A stretch of DNA of 8,739 bases from Lonsdalea britannica (lineage in GTDB: Bacteria > Pseudomonadota > Gammaproteobacteria > Enterobacterales > Enterobacteriaceae). The notes below the pieces were generated by a model. It saw only the letters and a program-made list of their open reading frames with translations, made no database searches and was not told the DNA's origin. Positions within the stretch are counted from its first letter, which is position 1. The number at the start of each line of letters is the position of its first letter. The stretch lies in contig NZ_CAMKXG010000152.1 in assembly GCF_946477055.1 (NCBI RefSeq), positions 1-8,739 of the forward strand. The letters are read 5' to 3'. Shown piece by piece: positions 1-7,997 of the stretch. A program made the position numbers and the translations under genes.

Positions 1-1544
1 GAGACGTCGTAAACAACGCGGGAGATGCCGTCCACTTCGTTGATGATGCGGTTGGAAACGCGGCCGAGGAAATCGTACGGCAGGTGCGCCCAATGCGCAG
101 TCATGAAGTCCACGGTTTCTACCGCGCGCAGAGAGACGACCCAGTCGTATTTACGGCCATCGCCCATCACGCCCACGGAGCGAACTGGCAGGAAGACGGT
201 AAATGCCTGGCTGACTTTCTGATACAGGTCAGCCTTATGCAGTTCTTCGATGAAGATGGCATCGGCGCGGCGCAGCAGATCGCAGTACTCTTTCTTCACT
301 TCGCCCAGCACACGTACGCCCAGACCCGGCCCCGGGAACGGGTGACGGAACAGCATGTCGTGCGGTAAGCCCAGCTCCAGACCGATTCTGCGGACTTCGT
401 CTTTGAACAACTCTTTCAGCGGCTCGACAAGGCCCAGCTTCATTTCTTTCGGCAGGCCGCCCACGTTATGGTGGGATTTGATGACGTGCGCTTTACCAGT
501 GGCAGACGCGGCGGATTCGATCACATCCGGATAAATGGTGCCCTGAGCCAGCCATTTCACATCCGTCAGTTTGCTCGCTTCTTCGTCGAAGACTTCCACA
601 AACACACGGCCAATGATTTTACGCTTGGCTTCCGGCTCATCAACCCCCGCCAGCGCGCTCAGGAAGCGCTCTTCCGCCGGAACATGAACAATGTTCAAAC
701 CGAAATGGTCGCCGAACATTTCCAGCACCTGATCGGCTTCGTTCAATCGCAGCAAACCGTTGTCCACGAAGACGCAGGTCAGGCGGTCGCCGATGGCGCG
801 GTGCAGCAGCATCGCTGTGACAGAGGAGTCAACGCCGCCGGACAGGCCGAGGATGACTTTATCTTCGCCGACCTGCTCGCGAATGCGGGAGACGGCATCG
901 TCGATGATTTTCGCTGGCGTCCACAGCGCTTCACAGCGGCAGATATCGAGGACGAAACGCTCCAGCATGCGCTGGCCCTGACAAGTGTGCGTCACTTCCG
1001 GATGGAACTGTACGCCGTAAAAACGTTTTTCTTCATTCGCCATAATGGCAAACGGACAGGTATCGGTACTGGCTACGGTCTCAAAACCTTGCGGGATCGC
1101 GGTGACTTTATCACCGTGGCTCATCCAAACGTCCAACAATGGTTCGCCCGCCGCGCTGACGGCATCCTGAATGTCCCGCACCAGCGCGCTGGCAGACTTC
1201 ACTTCCACCTGCGCGTAGCCGAATTCACGCTGATTGGAGCCTTCAACTTTTCCGCCCAGCTGCATTGCCATGGTCTGCATGCCGTAGCAAACGCCCAACA
1301 CAGGAACACCGGCCTCGAACACATATTCAGGCGCTCGCGGGCTGTTGAACTCGGTGGTGCTTTCCGGGCCGCCGGAGAGAATAATCCCGTTCGGATTGAA
1401 CTCGCGAATCTGCGCTTCGGTGACATCCCATGCCCAAAGTTCGCAGTACACGCCCAGCTCACGTACGCGGCGAGCGACGAGTTGCGTGTATTGCGAACCG
1501 AAATCCAGAATAAGAATGCGGTGTTGATGAATGTTTTCTGTCAT
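1..1544 (-). CDS. guaA: GMP synthase (glutamine-hydrolysing), 3' end cut by window edge
   Basis: Converts XMP to GMP using ATP and glutamine, the last step of de novo guanine nucleotide synthesis in the cytoplasm. The protein begins [18 protein letters not shown]. The class I glutamine amidotransferase domain comes first, with the nucleophile Cys-86 in CYGMQ and the other triad members His-181 and Glu-183 in FHPEV. The ATP-pyrophosphatase P-loop SGGVDSS is at residues 235-241. The last readable residues, [20 protein letters not shown], belong to the C-terminal dimerisation domain. The window holds 514 codons; E. coli GuaA has 525, so about 11 codons plus the stop lie beyond the left edge. Both ends are in one frame, so there is no net frameshift. 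The start codon has only a weak GGA about 11 bases upstream. It lies 94 bases downstream of guaB, the usual guaBA order. Confidence 0.97.
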   Translation of the reverse strand, partial: MTENIHQHRILILDFGSQYTQLVARRVRELGVYCELWAWDVTEAQIREFNPNGIILSGGPESTTEFNSPRAPEYVFEAGVPVLGVCYGMQTMAMQLGGKVEGSNQREFGYAQVEVKSASALVRDIQDAVSAAGEPLLDVWMSHGDKVTAIPQGFETVASTDTCPFAIMANEEKRFYGVQFHPEVTHTCQGQRMLERFVLDICRCEALWTPAKIIDDAVSRIREQVGEDKVILGLSGGVDSSVTAMLLHRAIGDRLTCVFVDNGLLRLNEADQVLEMFGDHFGLNIVHVPAEERFLSALAGVDEPEAKRKIIGRVFVEVFDEEASKLTDVKWLAQGTIYPDVIESAASATGKAHVIKSHHNVGGLPKEMKLGLVEPLKELFKDEVRRIGLELGLPHDMLFRHPFPGPGLGVRVLGEVKKEYCDLLRRADAIFIEELHKADLYQKVSQAFTVFLPVRSVGVMGDGRKYDWVVSLRAVETVDFMTAHWAHLPYDFLGRVSNRIINEVDGISRVVYDV

Positions 1545-1578
1545 GAGAGGCGTATTCCAATACGGATAGAAGCGAATG

Positions 1579-1611
1579 AAAAATAGAACCCGATAAATAT
1601 TACCGGGTTCT
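1579..1611 (-). terminator. Terminator-like hairpin between guaB and guaA
   Basis: Read on the minus strand, an 8-bp perfect stem (AGAACCCG at 1611-1604 with CGGGTTCT at 1592-1585) encloses an 11-base AT-rich loop that can itself add four weak pairs. It is followed by A and then five T residues (1583-1579). This is the form of a rho-independent terminator. It lies after the guaB stop and before the guaA start, so it may act as a partial terminator or as an mRNA 3'-end stabiliser inside the guaBA operon. The hairpin is seen directly; its effect is inferred. Confidence 0.6.
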
Positions 1612-1638
1612 GTTCGTTAAATCAGCCAACAAAAGCGC

Positions 1639-3108
1639 TTAACCTAAGCGGTAGTTAGGCGACTCTTTGGTAATGGTAACGTCGTGAACGTGGCTTTCTT
1701 GGATACCAGCGCCGCTGATGCGGACAAATTCAGCTTTGGTGCGCAGCGCGTCGATGGTCGGACAACCCGTCAGACCCATGCAAGAACGCAGGCCGCCCAT
1801 CTGCTGATGAACAATCGCCTTCAGGTAACCCTTATAAGCGACACGGCCTTCGATACCTTCCGGCACCAGTTTGTCGGCTGCGTTGTCTGACTGGAAGTAA
1901 CGGTCAGAAGAGCCTTTGGACATCGCGCCCAGAGAGCCCATGCCGCGGTAAGATTTGAACGAGCGGCCCTGATAGAGTTCGATTTCGCCCGGAGACTCTT
2001 CCGTACCCGCCAGCATAGAGCCTACCATGACACAAGCCGCGCCCGCGGCAATGGCTTTGGCGATGTCGCCGGAGAAGCGAATACCGCCATCGGCGATCAC
2101 CGGAATGCCTGTGCCTTCCAGCGCGGCAACCGCGTCGGAAATCGCCGTAATCTGCGGCACACCTACGCCGGTTACGATACGCGTCGTACAGATGGAGCCC
2201 GGGCCGATACCGACTTTGACTGCGTTAACGCCCGCTTCAGCCAACGCCAACGCGCCAGCGCCGGTGGCAACGTTGCCGCCGATGATCGGCAGGTCAGGAT
2301 ATTTAGCGCGTGTATCGCGAATACGCTGCAATACGCCTTCAGAATGGCCGTGAGAGGAGTCGATTAGCAGAACATCGACGCCAGCAGCGACCAGCGCGTC
2401 GATACGCTCTTCATTGCCTTCGCCCGCGCCAACGGCAGCGCCGACGCGCAGACGACCGCGCTCGTCTTTACAGGCGTTTGGTTTACGTTCCGCTTTTTGG
2501 AAATCTTTAACGGTGATCATGCCCTTCAGGCGGAACTGATCGTCGACGACCAGCGCCTTTTCGATGCGGCGTTCATGCAGTTTGTGCAGCACGACTTCAC
2601 GATCGCGCGCTTCGGTCTCGCTTACGGTCACCAGACGCTCTTTCGGCGTCATCACGGCGCTGACCGGCTTGTTCATATCGGTCACGAAACGCACGTCACG
2701 GCCGGTGATGATACCGACGAGTTCGTTGCCTTCCGTCACGACCGGATAACCCGCGAAGCCGTTACGTGCGGTCAGGTCTTTCACCTGCTGCAAGGTCGTT
2801 GCCGGGGTTACCGTCTGCGGTTCAACCACGACGCCGCTTTCGTGACGTTTCACGCGGCCGACTTCTTCCGCCTGACGCTCAATGGTCATGTTTTTGTGAA
2901 TGAAGCCCAGACCGCCTTCCTGTGCCAGCGCGATCGCCAGAGCAGATTCGGTTACCGTATCCATGGCGGCAGACAGCATAGGGATGTTCAGGCGAATGTT
3001 TTTCGTCAGTTGAGTGCCGAGATCGGCCGTGTTGGGCAGAACGGTAGAATGTGCGGGAACGAGCAGGACATCATCAAACGTCAATGCTTCTTTTGCGATA
3101 CGTAACAT
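1639..3108 (-). CDS. guaB: Inosine-5'-monophosphate dehydrogenase
   Basis: Oxidises IMP to XMP with NAD+, the committed step to guanine nucleotides; a cytoplasmic, typically tetrameric enzyme. It is 489 residues long (E. coli 488). The N-terminal part ([10 protein letters not shown]) opens a TIM-barrel that is interrupted by two CBS domains at about residues 92-205 ([35 protein letters not shown]). The catalytic loop GPGSICTTR puts the active-site cysteine at about residue 307, equivalent to E. coli Cys305. The mobile-flap Arg-Tyr pair is in SSDRYF near 403-404. The C-terminus is ESPNYRLG. The start is set at the ATG beginning MLRIAKE, with GGTGAG nine bases upstream. An in-frame TTG two codons earlier is too close to that site. 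It is transcribed toward guaA from the promoter in the divergent region shared with xseA. Confidence 0.98.
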   Translation of the reverse strand: MLRIAKEALTFDDVLLVPAHSTVLPNTADLGTQLTKNIRLNIPMLSAAMDTVTESALAIALAQEGGLGFIHKNMTIERQAEEVGRVKRHESGVVVEPQTVTPATTLQQVKDLTARNGFAGYPVVTEGNELVGIITGRDVRFVTDMNKPVSAVMTPKERLVTVSETEARDREVVLHKLHERRIEKALVVDDQFRLKGMITVKDFQKAERKPNACKDERGRLRVGAAVGAGEGNEERIDALVAAGVDVLLIDSSHGHSEGVLQRIRDTRAKYPDLPIIGGNVATGAGALALAEAGVNAVKVGIGPGSICTTRIVTGVGVPQITAISDAVAALEGTGIPVIADGGIRFSGDIAKAIAAGAACVMVGSMLAGTEESPGEIELYQGRSFKSYRGMGSLGAMSKGSSDRYFQSDNAADKLVPEGIEGRVAYKGYLKAIVHQQMGGLRSCMGLTGCPTIDALRTKAEFVRISGAGIQESHVHDVTITKESPNYRLG

Positions 3109-3109
3109 G

Positions 3110-3156
3110 GGCAATATCTCACCGAGGATGGATGGAAGATTAGATAAAATATTGCC
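3110..3156 (-). promoter_or_regulatory. guaB leader inverted repeat enclosing the ribosome binding site
   Basis: On the minus strand GGCAATAT (3156-3149) lies at the predicted transcript 5' end. Its perfect complement ATATTGCC (3117-3110) sits one base before the guaB ATG. The 31-base loop between them contains the GGTGAG ribosome binding sequence. An mRNA hairpin joining the 5' terminus to the start-codon region is therefore possible. The complementarity is seen directly; folding and function are inferred. Confidence 0.45.
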
Positions 3157-3192
3157 GCGGCATTATACAGAGCATATACGATTGCCTCCAGC
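3155..3192 (-). promoter_or_regulatory. guaBA promoter
   Basis: A perfect minus-strand -10 box TATAAT occupies 3167-3162, followed by the GC-rich discriminator GCCGCGG. The predicted transcript start is near 3155, about 46 bases before the guaB ATG. The -35 region, 17 bases upstream (TGGAGG, near 3190-3185), is a poor match. A GC-rich discriminator is typical of stringently controlled promoters, in keeping with what is known of guaBA regulation. The bases TGCCGCGGCA at 3163-3154 form a perfect 10-base palindrome over the start site. Confidence 0.75.
3172..3187 (-). promoter_or_regulatory. Candidate PurR operator
   Basis: The minus strand reads AGGCAATCGTATATGC, matching the PurR consensus ACGCAAACGTTTGCGT at about 10 of 16 positions, including the central CG. 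It lies between -10 and -35 of the guaB promoter. The guaBA operon is a known PurR target in E. coli. The match is imperfect, so this is a candidate only. Confidence 0.4.
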
Positions 3193-3207
3193 CTTTTTTA
3201 TAAAAAG
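3193..3207 (-). promoter_or_regulatory. AT-rich palindrome, possible UP element of the guaB promoter
   Basis: CTTTTT-TAT-AAAAAG is a perfect six-base inverted repeat located about 38 to 52 bases upstream of the predicted guaB start. This is where an UP element would contact the RNA polymerase alpha C-terminal domains. The sequence is seen directly; the role is inferred from its position. Confidence 0.4.
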
Positions 3208-3278
3208 CCTTGCGTACAGCCCTTTGACCGGTAGTATGGAAAGATTAACCCACTGCTTTGAAACTTGATCTTTCTCTC

Positions 3279-4634
3279 ATGCCACAGTCTCCTTCTAGCG
3301 CCATTTTTACCGTAAGCCGCCTCAATCAGACGGTCAAACAACTGCTGGAAGGCGAGATGGGCCATATCTGGCTCAGTGGCGAAATCTCCAACTTTTCGCA
3401 GCCGTCATCCGGCCACTGGTACTTCACGCTGAAAGACGAGCGCGCTCAGGTGCGCTGCGCCATGTTCCGCGGGAGCAACCGGCGGGTAACCTTCCGGCCG
3501 CAGAACGGTCAGCAGGTGCTCATCCGCGCCATGATTACGCTGTACGAGCCGCGAGGCGACTACCAATTGCTGGCGGATAGCATGCAGCCCGCCGGAGACG
3601 GCCTGTTGCAGCAGCAGTTCGAACAGCTGAAGCAACGCCTGTTTGGCGAAGGGTTATTTGACCAGCAGTTCAAGCAGCCACTGCCGAAACCGGCTAAGAG
3701 AGTGGGCGTCATCACATCGGCGAGCGGCGCCGCGCTGCATGATATTTTACAGGTGCTGCAACGCCGCGATCCGTCGCTGCCGGTCATCATCTATCCGACC
3801 TCCGTGCAAGGCGCAGACGCGCCGCCGCAAATCATCCGCGCCATCGAACTGGCCAACCTGCGTGATGAGTGCGATGTCCTGATCGTCGGCCGCGGCGGCG
3901 GCTCACTGGAAGATCTGTGGAGTTTTAACGACGAACGCGTCGCCAGAGCGATTTTCGCCAGCCGCATCCCTATCGTCAGCGCCGTCGGCCATGAAACGGA
4001 CGTCACCATCTCCGATTTCGTCGCAGACTTACGCGCCCCGACGCCGTCCGCCGCCGCGGAACTGGTCAGCCGTAACCAGCAGGAGCTGTTGCGACAGGTG
4101 ACAACCCAGCGCCAACGGCTGGAAATGGCGATGGATTACTATCTGGCGCAGCGCCAGAGCCTGTTCACTCGTCTGCATCATCGTCTGCAACAGCAGCATC
4201 CCCAGCTGCGTCTGGCGCGCCAGCAAAATCGGCTTATCCGATTACGTCAGCGACTGGATGACGCCGTACAGCTCAGACTGCGCCAAAGTTCGCGCAGGCA
4301 GGAATACCTCCAGCAACGGTTGCTGCAACAGCCGCCGCAGCCGAGAATCCATCGCGCGCAGCAACACCTTCAGCAGTTGCACTACCGGCTGCAACACGCG
4401 CTCGACAAACAGATGGGTCAGAACAAACAGCGTTTCGGCGAAGCCTGCTCCCATCTGCAAGCGGTTAGCCCGCTAGCCACGCTGGGTCGAGGCTACAGCG
4501 TGACCACGACCCCGTCGGGCGACGTGTTGAAAAAAGCGGGCCAGATTGCCGCCGGAGACACCCTCAGCACGCGGCTGCAAGATGGGTGGGTTGAAAGCCA
4601 GGTGACCGCCATTCATCCGGCCGATAACGCCTGA
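3279..4634 (+). CDS. xseA: Exodeoxyribonuclease VII large subunit
   Basis: Large subunit of exonuclease VII, which with several copies of XseB degrades single-stranded DNA to oligonucleotides in both directions. The protein is 451 residues from ATG 3279 (E. coli 456). An N-terminal OB-fold ([11 protein letters not shown] through WYFTLKD, about residues 9-100) is followed by the catalytic domain, with [11 protein letters not shown] at 204-214 and SAVGHETDV starting at 234. A long Gln/Arg/Leu-rich coiled-coil stretch follows, then the conserved end [16 protein letters not shown]. The lysine-rich tail that I recall from E. coli XseA is absent; it ends HPADNA. The ATG aligns best with E. coli but has no evident ribosome binding site. 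An in-frame TTG at 3258 would add seven codons. The gene is divergent from guaB, and no terminator was seen after it, so read-through into the protease gene is possible. Confidence 0.97.
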   Translation: MPQSPSSAIFTVSRLNQTVKQLLEGEMGHIWLSGEISNFSQPSSGHWYFTLKDERAQVRCAMFRGSNRRVTFRPQNGQQVLIRAMITLYEPRGDYQLLADSMQPAGDGLLQQQFEQLKQRLFGEGLFDQQFKQPLPKPAKRVGVITSASGAALHDILQVLQRRDPSLPVIIYPTSVQGADAPPQIIRAIELANLRDECDVLIVGRGGGSLEDLWSFNDERVARAIFASRIPIVSAVGHETDVTISDFVADLRAPTPSAAAELVSRNQQELLRQVTTQRQRLEMAMDYYLAQRQSLFTRLHHRLQQQHPQLRLARQQNRLIRLRQRLDDAVQLRLRQSSRRQEYLQQRLLQQPPQPRIHRAQQHLQQLHYRLQHALDKQMGQNKQRFGEACSHLQAVSPLATLGRGYSVTTTPSGDVLKKAGQIAAGDTLSTRLQDGWVESQVTAIHPADNA

Positions 4635-4667
4635 AATCGCTCTTCGTCTGAAAATGATTTCCTGAAC

Positions 4668-4673
4668 TATACT
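4668..4673 (+). promoter_or_regulatory. Possible -10 box upstream of the metalloprotease gene
   Basis: TATACT lies 77 bases before the protease start codon, in the 116-base gap after xseA. It matches the sigma-70 -10 consensus at five of six bases, but no convincing -35 box is found 16-18 bases upstream. It could be a weak or activator-dependent promoter, or chance. Confidence 0.3.
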
Positions 4674-4739
4674 TATCGCTCCTTTACTGGTTATCTACGT
4701 TATGGACGTCCGCTCATACCGAGAGATATGCATCCATGT

Positions 4740-4743
4740 GGAG
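4740..4743 (+). promoter_or_regulatory. Ribosome binding site of the metalloprotease gene
   Basis: GGAG lies seven bases before ATG 4751. It supports this start over the nearby ATG codons at 4735, 4744 and 4747, which are in other frames or lie too close to this site. Confidence 0.7.
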
Positions 4744-4750
4744 ATGATGT

Positions 4751-5812
4751 ATGAAAGCGATTCATAGCATAGTACCCCCGTATATCCTTCATCGTATCGT
4801 CAGCAATGGTTCTGACGAAGAGCGACGGCTCGCTCAGCAAACGCTGATGCACGTACAGTCGCTGATGGTCTCCGCCCAGACGCGTCCTCCCGAGCACGAC
4901 ACGCTCCCCGGCGGTCAGGTCCACCGCCACATTCATGACGCGCAACATCAGCAAACGCTGCCTGGCACGCTTGTTCGCGAGGAAGGTCAGACCGCCACGG
5001 GCGATATCGCCACGGATGAAGCCTATGAGTATCTGGGTGCCACCTACGACTTCTTCTGGCAGGTTTTCGGCCGCAATTCTTTGGACAACGCCGGGCTGCC
5101 GCTGCTGGGCTCCGTCCATTTCGGTCAGGATTATCAGAACGCTTTTTGGAATGGGCAGCAAATGGTCTTCGGCGACGGCGATGGCAAAATTTTTAACCGC
5201 TTCACCAGCGCTATCGACATCATCGCCCATGAGCTAACGCACGGCGTCACCGAGAGCGAAGCCAATCTTCTCTACACCCGCCAGTCCGGCGCATTGAACG
5301 AATCGCTGTCCGATGTTTTTGGCGCCATGGTGAAGCAGTTTTATCTTAAACAAACGGCTCAGGAGGCGGACTGGATCGTCGGCGCGGGCCTGCTGACTGA
5401 GGCGATTGATGGCAAGGGGCTGCGCTCCCTGTCCCGCCCGGGAACGGCCTATGACGACCCGCTGCTGGGTACGGATCCGCAACCTGCTCATATGCGTGAT
5501 TACATCAACACCCGTGAAGATAACGGCGGCGTACACCTCAATTCCGGTATACCCAGCCGCGCCTTTTATCTGGCTGCGACCGATCTCGGCGGGTATGCCT
5601 GGGAAAAAGCGGGTGCCATCTGGTACGACGTTTTGTGCGACAAATCGCTGCCACAGAACGCCGACTTTTCACTGTTTGCCCAATATACCGTGAATCGTGC
5701 GGAACAGCGTTTTAGCACGGCGGTAGCGGATACCGTGCTGCATGCCTGGCATCGGGTGGGCGTGGATACGGGGATCCCGAATGAGTATGAACGCACTGCC
5801 CCGCTTGACTGA
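4751..5812 (+). CDS. M4 family zinc metalloprotease, protealysin/Prt1 type
   Basis: A thermolysin-family neutral endopeptidase of 353 residues. Residues 9-13, PPYIL, fit the PPL-type motif of the short propeptide in protealysin-like enzymes, which lack the long FTP/PepSY propeptide. The mature N-terminal region follows (VHRHIHDAQ...LPG). The active site is complete: HELTH at 160-164 gives zinc ligands His-160 and His-164 and catalytic Glu-161; GALNESLSD at 180-188 gives the third zinc ligand Glu-184; GGVHLNSG at 259-266 gives the catalytic His-262. The substrate-binding strand NAFWNG...MVFGDGDG is at 129-144. No N-terminal signal peptide is visible, so the protein is made in the cytosol and any export is by an unknown route. 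The closest named relatives are Prt1 of Erwinia carotovora and protealysin of Serratia. The next gene overlaps its 3' end and is probably its inhibitor. Family assignment is firm; the physiological substrate is unknown. Confidence 0.95.
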   Translation: MKAIHSIVPPYILHRIVSNGSDEERRLAQQTLMHVQSLMVSAQTRPPEHDTLPGGQVHRHIHDAQHQQTLPGTLVREEGQTATGDIATDEAYEYLGATYDFFWQVFGRNSLDNAGLPLLGSVHFGQDYQNAFWNGQQMVFGDGDGKIFNRFTSAIDIIAHELTHGVTESEANLLYTRQSGALNESLSDVFGAMVKQFYLKQTAQEADWIVGAGLLTEAIDGKGLRSLSRPGTAYDDPLLGTDPQPAHMRDYINTREDNGGVHLNSGIPSRAFYLAATDLGGYAWEKAGAIWYDVLCDKSLPQNADFSLFAQYTVNRAEQRFSTAVADTVLHAWHRVGVDTGIPNEYERTAPLD

Positions 5813-6131
5813 CGACGCCATTATCGAACTGGCGCGGGAAGGCGGCATCGCCTGGATACCCAAATTATCCGGGCCGAGGTGGGTGGTATTAGCCAAGCTG
5901 CCTGAGGAAGAACGTCAACGCATCTGTGCGGTACTGCGCAGCGTGTTGCCTTCTGCGGAGTCCGACGATCCGGCCGATCCCCCCGGCCGTGGCGATCAGT
6001 TTTACTACCGAATTCATATTCTCCGGGGTGAGTCAGACCGCAGCGACACATCCCTTCAAGAATGGCGGATTCCCGAACGGAATGCGCCGGAACTGGACGC
6101 TCTGTGGCAGAACGCACAGCCAGCGCCGTGA
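5781..6131 (+). CDS. Emfourin-like protease inhibitor (putative)
   Basis: A 116-residue protein (114 if it begins at ATG 5787, which gives MNALPRLTDD). It resembles emfourin, the small protein encoded next to protealysin that inhibits M4 proteases. Recognisable parts are LTDDAIIELAREGG near the start, the segment GPRWVVLAKLPEEERQRI, the proline/glycine-rich linker and the RGDQFYYRIHI strand. No signal peptide, membrane segment or cysteine-rich motif is seen. ATG 5781 has GGGGAT five bases upstream and is preferred; 5787 is possible. The gene overlaps the protease gene by 32 bases in another frame, so the two are very likely translated as a coupled pair. The inferred role is to hold the protease inactive in the cytosol. 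Assignment rests on remembered family features plus context; it is not an alignment result. Confidence 0.78.
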   Translation: MSMNALPRLTDDAIIELAREGGIAWIPKLSGPRWVVLAKLPEEERQRICAVLRSVLPSAESDDPADPPGRGDQFYYRIHILRGESDRSDTSLQEWRIPERNAPELDALWQNAQPAP

Positions 6132-6147
6132 TGTCTGCGGCGACGGC

Positions 6148-6390
6148 TCAATCCGACGTATCGGTCAGAACCGGTTGGTAGCGGAACGCCACGCGTTTTT
6201 TTGAAATCAAACCGTGTTCATGTGCGCAAAAATAGTCCACCGCGCCACAGGCTTTAAGTACCTGTAACGGCTGTCCACAGTCTGGGCACAACGCCTCCCG
6301 GCGATAATCCCGTCGACACTCAGCACAGCTGAAACGCTCATCGCTGCGCCCTTGCATTTCGTGCTGGCACTGCGGACATCGCGGGATCAT
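6148..6390 (-). CDS. yfgJ: YfgJ-family zinc-ribbon protein
   Basis: A small protein (80 residues) of unknown function with paired metal-binding cysteines: Cys-5/Cys-8 (CPQC), Cys-22/Cys-25 (CAEC), Cys-35/Cys-38 (CPDC) and Cys-48/Cys-55 followed by His-57 and His-59. This suggests two zinc ribbons. The block ALCPDCGQPLQVLKACGAVD, continuing to GLISKKRV, is nearly the same as in E. coli YfgJ. The C-terminal tail (RYQPVLTDTSD) is longer than the E. coli one as I recall it. The start MIPRCPQC is chosen because AAGGAG lies exactly six bases upstream; an ATG six codons earlier overlaps that site and has none of its own. It follows der on the same strand, beyond the der terminator, as in E. coli. 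Confidence 0.93.
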   Translation of the reverse strand: MIPRCPQCQHEMQGRSDERFSCAECRRDYRREALCPDCGQPLQVLKACGAVDYFCAHEHGLISKKRVAFRYQPVLTDTSD

Positions 6391-6396
6391 GCCGTT

Positions 6397-6402
6397 CTCC
6401 TT
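6397..6402 (-). promoter_or_regulatory. Ribosome binding site that sets the yfgJ start
   Basis: On the minus strand AAGGAG lies six bases before ATG 6390. Using the earlier in-frame ATG at 6408 would place this site inside the coding region. Confidence 0.8.
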
Positions 6403-6443
6403 TTCCATCGTGTGGCGACCTCACTTCTGACTGACCGTCTCGC

Positions 6444-6475
6444 AATAAAAACGGGGCAGAAAATAGTCTGCCCCG
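6444..6475 (-). terminator. Intrinsic terminator of der
   Basis: On the minus strand CGGGGCAGA (6475-6467) pairs perfectly with TCTGCCCCG (6460-6452) across the six-base loop CTATTT. The stem is followed by TTTTTATT. It begins 28 bases after the der stop codon. Its T-run on the minus strand identifies the orientation. Confidence 0.85.
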
Positions 6476-6503
6476 CCGGTCCAATCTGGCACTTCAATTC
6501 GGC

Positions 6504-7997
6504 TTATTTGCCTTTTTTGATGTGCTGCATCAGACGTTTACGTTTACGCAGCTGGTTTGGCGTCAAGGTATTTCGCTTGTTCGCAAACGGGTTTTCCCCT
6601 TCTTTGAACTGAATGCGGATCGGCGTTCCCATCACCTCCAACGAACGACGGAAGTAGTTCATCAGATAACGTTTATAAGAGTCCGCCAGATCTTTGACCT
6701 GGTTGCCGTGGATCACGACGATAGGCGGGTTATAACCCCCGGCGTGCGCATATTTCAGCTTCACGCGACGTCCACGCACCAGCGGCGGCTGGTGGTCGTC
6801 AACGGCCATGCGCATGATACGCGTCAGCAGCGAAGTGCTGACTCGGCGAGTCGAGCAGGTGTAAGCCTCAGTAATCGACTCAAACAGGTTACCTACGCCG
6901 CTACCGTGCAGTGCGGAGATGAAGTGAATACGGGCGAAATCGATGAAGCCCAGACGCAGATCCAACGTTTCCTTCACCTGCTCTCTCACATCCTGAGAAA
7001 GACCATCCCACTTGTTCACCACGATCACCAGCGAGCGGCCGCTGTTCAGGATAAAGCCCAGCAGAGACAGATCCTGATCGGAGATCCCTTCGCGAGCATC
7101 GATCACCAGCAGCACCACGTTGGCGTCTTCGATCGCCTGCAGCGTTTTGATGACGGAAAACTTCTCGACGGTTTCCGTGATCTTGCCGCGCTTACGCACC
7201 CCGGCAGTATCGATCAGGATATATTCGCGCTCGTCACGCTCCATCGGAATGTAGATGCTGTCACGCGTCGTTCCGGGCATGTCGTAAACCACGACGCGAT
7301 CTTCGCCCAGAATACGGTTGGTCAGCGTCGACTTACCGACGTTAGGACGACCCACGATAGCCAGTTTGATCGGCAAAGATTCCGGATCGAAGTTATCTTC
7401 AACCTCGGCTTCCTCTTCGGCTTCAGTTTCAATGGCCAGCTGCTCCGCCCAATAGGCGGCGTTGGCTTCTTCTTCCGTCAGTTCCTTCGGCTCTTCGTCC
7501 TGATCTTCCGCAAACGGCAGCAGCACTTTTTCCAGCAGGCCGGTGACGCCACGGCCATGCGATGCCGCGATCGGGTAGACTTCGCCGAGGCCCAGCGAAT
7601 AGAAGTCCGCCGTGCCGGTATCCACATCGATCCCATCGATTTTGTTGGCGACCAGGAACGTGGATTTTTGACGGTTGCGCAGATGCTGGGCAATGCCCAA
7701 ATCCGCTGGCATCAACCCATCACGGGCATCAACCATGAACAGCACGATATCCGCTTCTTCAATCGCCAGCAGAGACTGGTCCGCCATCCGTGTTTCCACG
7801 CCTTCTTCACTACCGTCAATACCGCCTGTATCGATGATAATGAACTCGTTTCCTTCCACCTCGGCACGACCATACTTGCGGTCACGCGTCAGCCCAGGAA
7901 AATCCGCCACCAATGCGTCACGAGTACGCGTTAAGCGGTTAAACAGCGTGGATTTCCCCACATTCGGGCGCCCGACCAGCGCGACGACAGGTATCAT
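6504..7997 (-). CDS. der: Ribosome biogenesis GTPase Der (EngA)
   Basis: An essential double GTPase needed for late assembly of the 50S ribosomal subunit. It has 497 residues (E. coli 490). The first GTPase domain has G1 GRPNVGKST at 9-17, G3 DTGG at 56-59, G4 NKID at 118-121 and G5-like ASHG near 145. An acidic linker rich in Glu runs from about 164 to 204. The second GTPase domain has GRPNVGKST at 216-224, DTAG at 263-266, NKWD at 328-331 and SALHG at 361-365. A KH-like domain fills about 381-470, ending in the basic tail [18 protein letters not shown] 7997 gives [12 protein letters not shown], with TGAGG eight or so bases upstream. It lies 148 bases downstream of bamB on the same strand. 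Confidence 0.98.
   Translation of the reverse strand: MIPVVALVGRPNVGKSTLFNRLTRTRDALVADFPGLTRDRKYGRAEVEGNEFIIIDTGGIDGSEEGVETRMADQSLLAIEEADIVLFMVDARDGLMPADLGIAQHLRNRQKSTFLVANKIDGIDVDTGTADFYSLGLGEVYPIAASHGRGVTGLLEKVLLPFAEDQDEEPKELTEEEANAAYWAEQLAIETEAEEEAEVEDNFDPESLPIKLAIVGRPNVGKSTLTNRILGEDRVVVYDMPGTTRDSIYIPMERDEREYILIDTAGVRKRGKITETVEKFSVIKTLQAIEDANVVLLVIDAREGISDQDLSLLGFILNSGRSLVIVVNKWDGLSQDVREQVKETLDLRLGFIDFARIHFISALHGSGVGNLFESITEAYTCSTRRVSTSLLTRIMRMAVDDHQPPLVRGRRVKLKYAHAGGYNPPIVVIHGNQVKDLADSYKRYLMNYFRRSLEVMGTPIRIQFKEGENPFANKRNTLTPNQLRKRKRLMQHIKKGK

Noticed and set aside
1199..1462. Minus-strand open frame (87 codons) within guaA
   Set aside because: It is in a different frame on the same strand as guaA, which is intact here and contains the amidotransferase cysteine region.
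468..1586. Long plus-strand open frame (372 codons) opposite guaA
   Set aside because: It is in exact antisense codon register with guaA. The absence of stops follows from guaA avoiding TTA, CTA and TCA codons. Its protein shows no recognisable family.
2497..3105. Plus-strand open frame (202 codons) opposite guaB
   Set aside because: It has the same register relation to guaB and no ribosome binding site or family resemblance.
4633..4661. GAAATC/GATTTC inverted repeat just after xseA, as a terminator
   Set aside because: The stem is only six AT-rich base pairs with a 17-base loop and no T-run.
4702..4767. Possible 21-codon leader reading frame beginning MDVRSYRE and overlapping the protease start
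   Set aside because: No ribosome binding site precedes it and there is no attenuator-like codon run or hairpin; most likely chance.
4700..5230. Minus-strand open frame (176 codons) opposite the protease gene
   Set aside because: It lies antisense and in register with the protease, which has a complete M4 active site; the shadow protein is not recognisable.
6522..7934. Long plus-strand open frame (470 codons) opposite der
   Set aside because: It is exactly antisense, in codon register, to the essential der gene. The His/Gln/Arg-rich translation looks like a codon-bias artefact.
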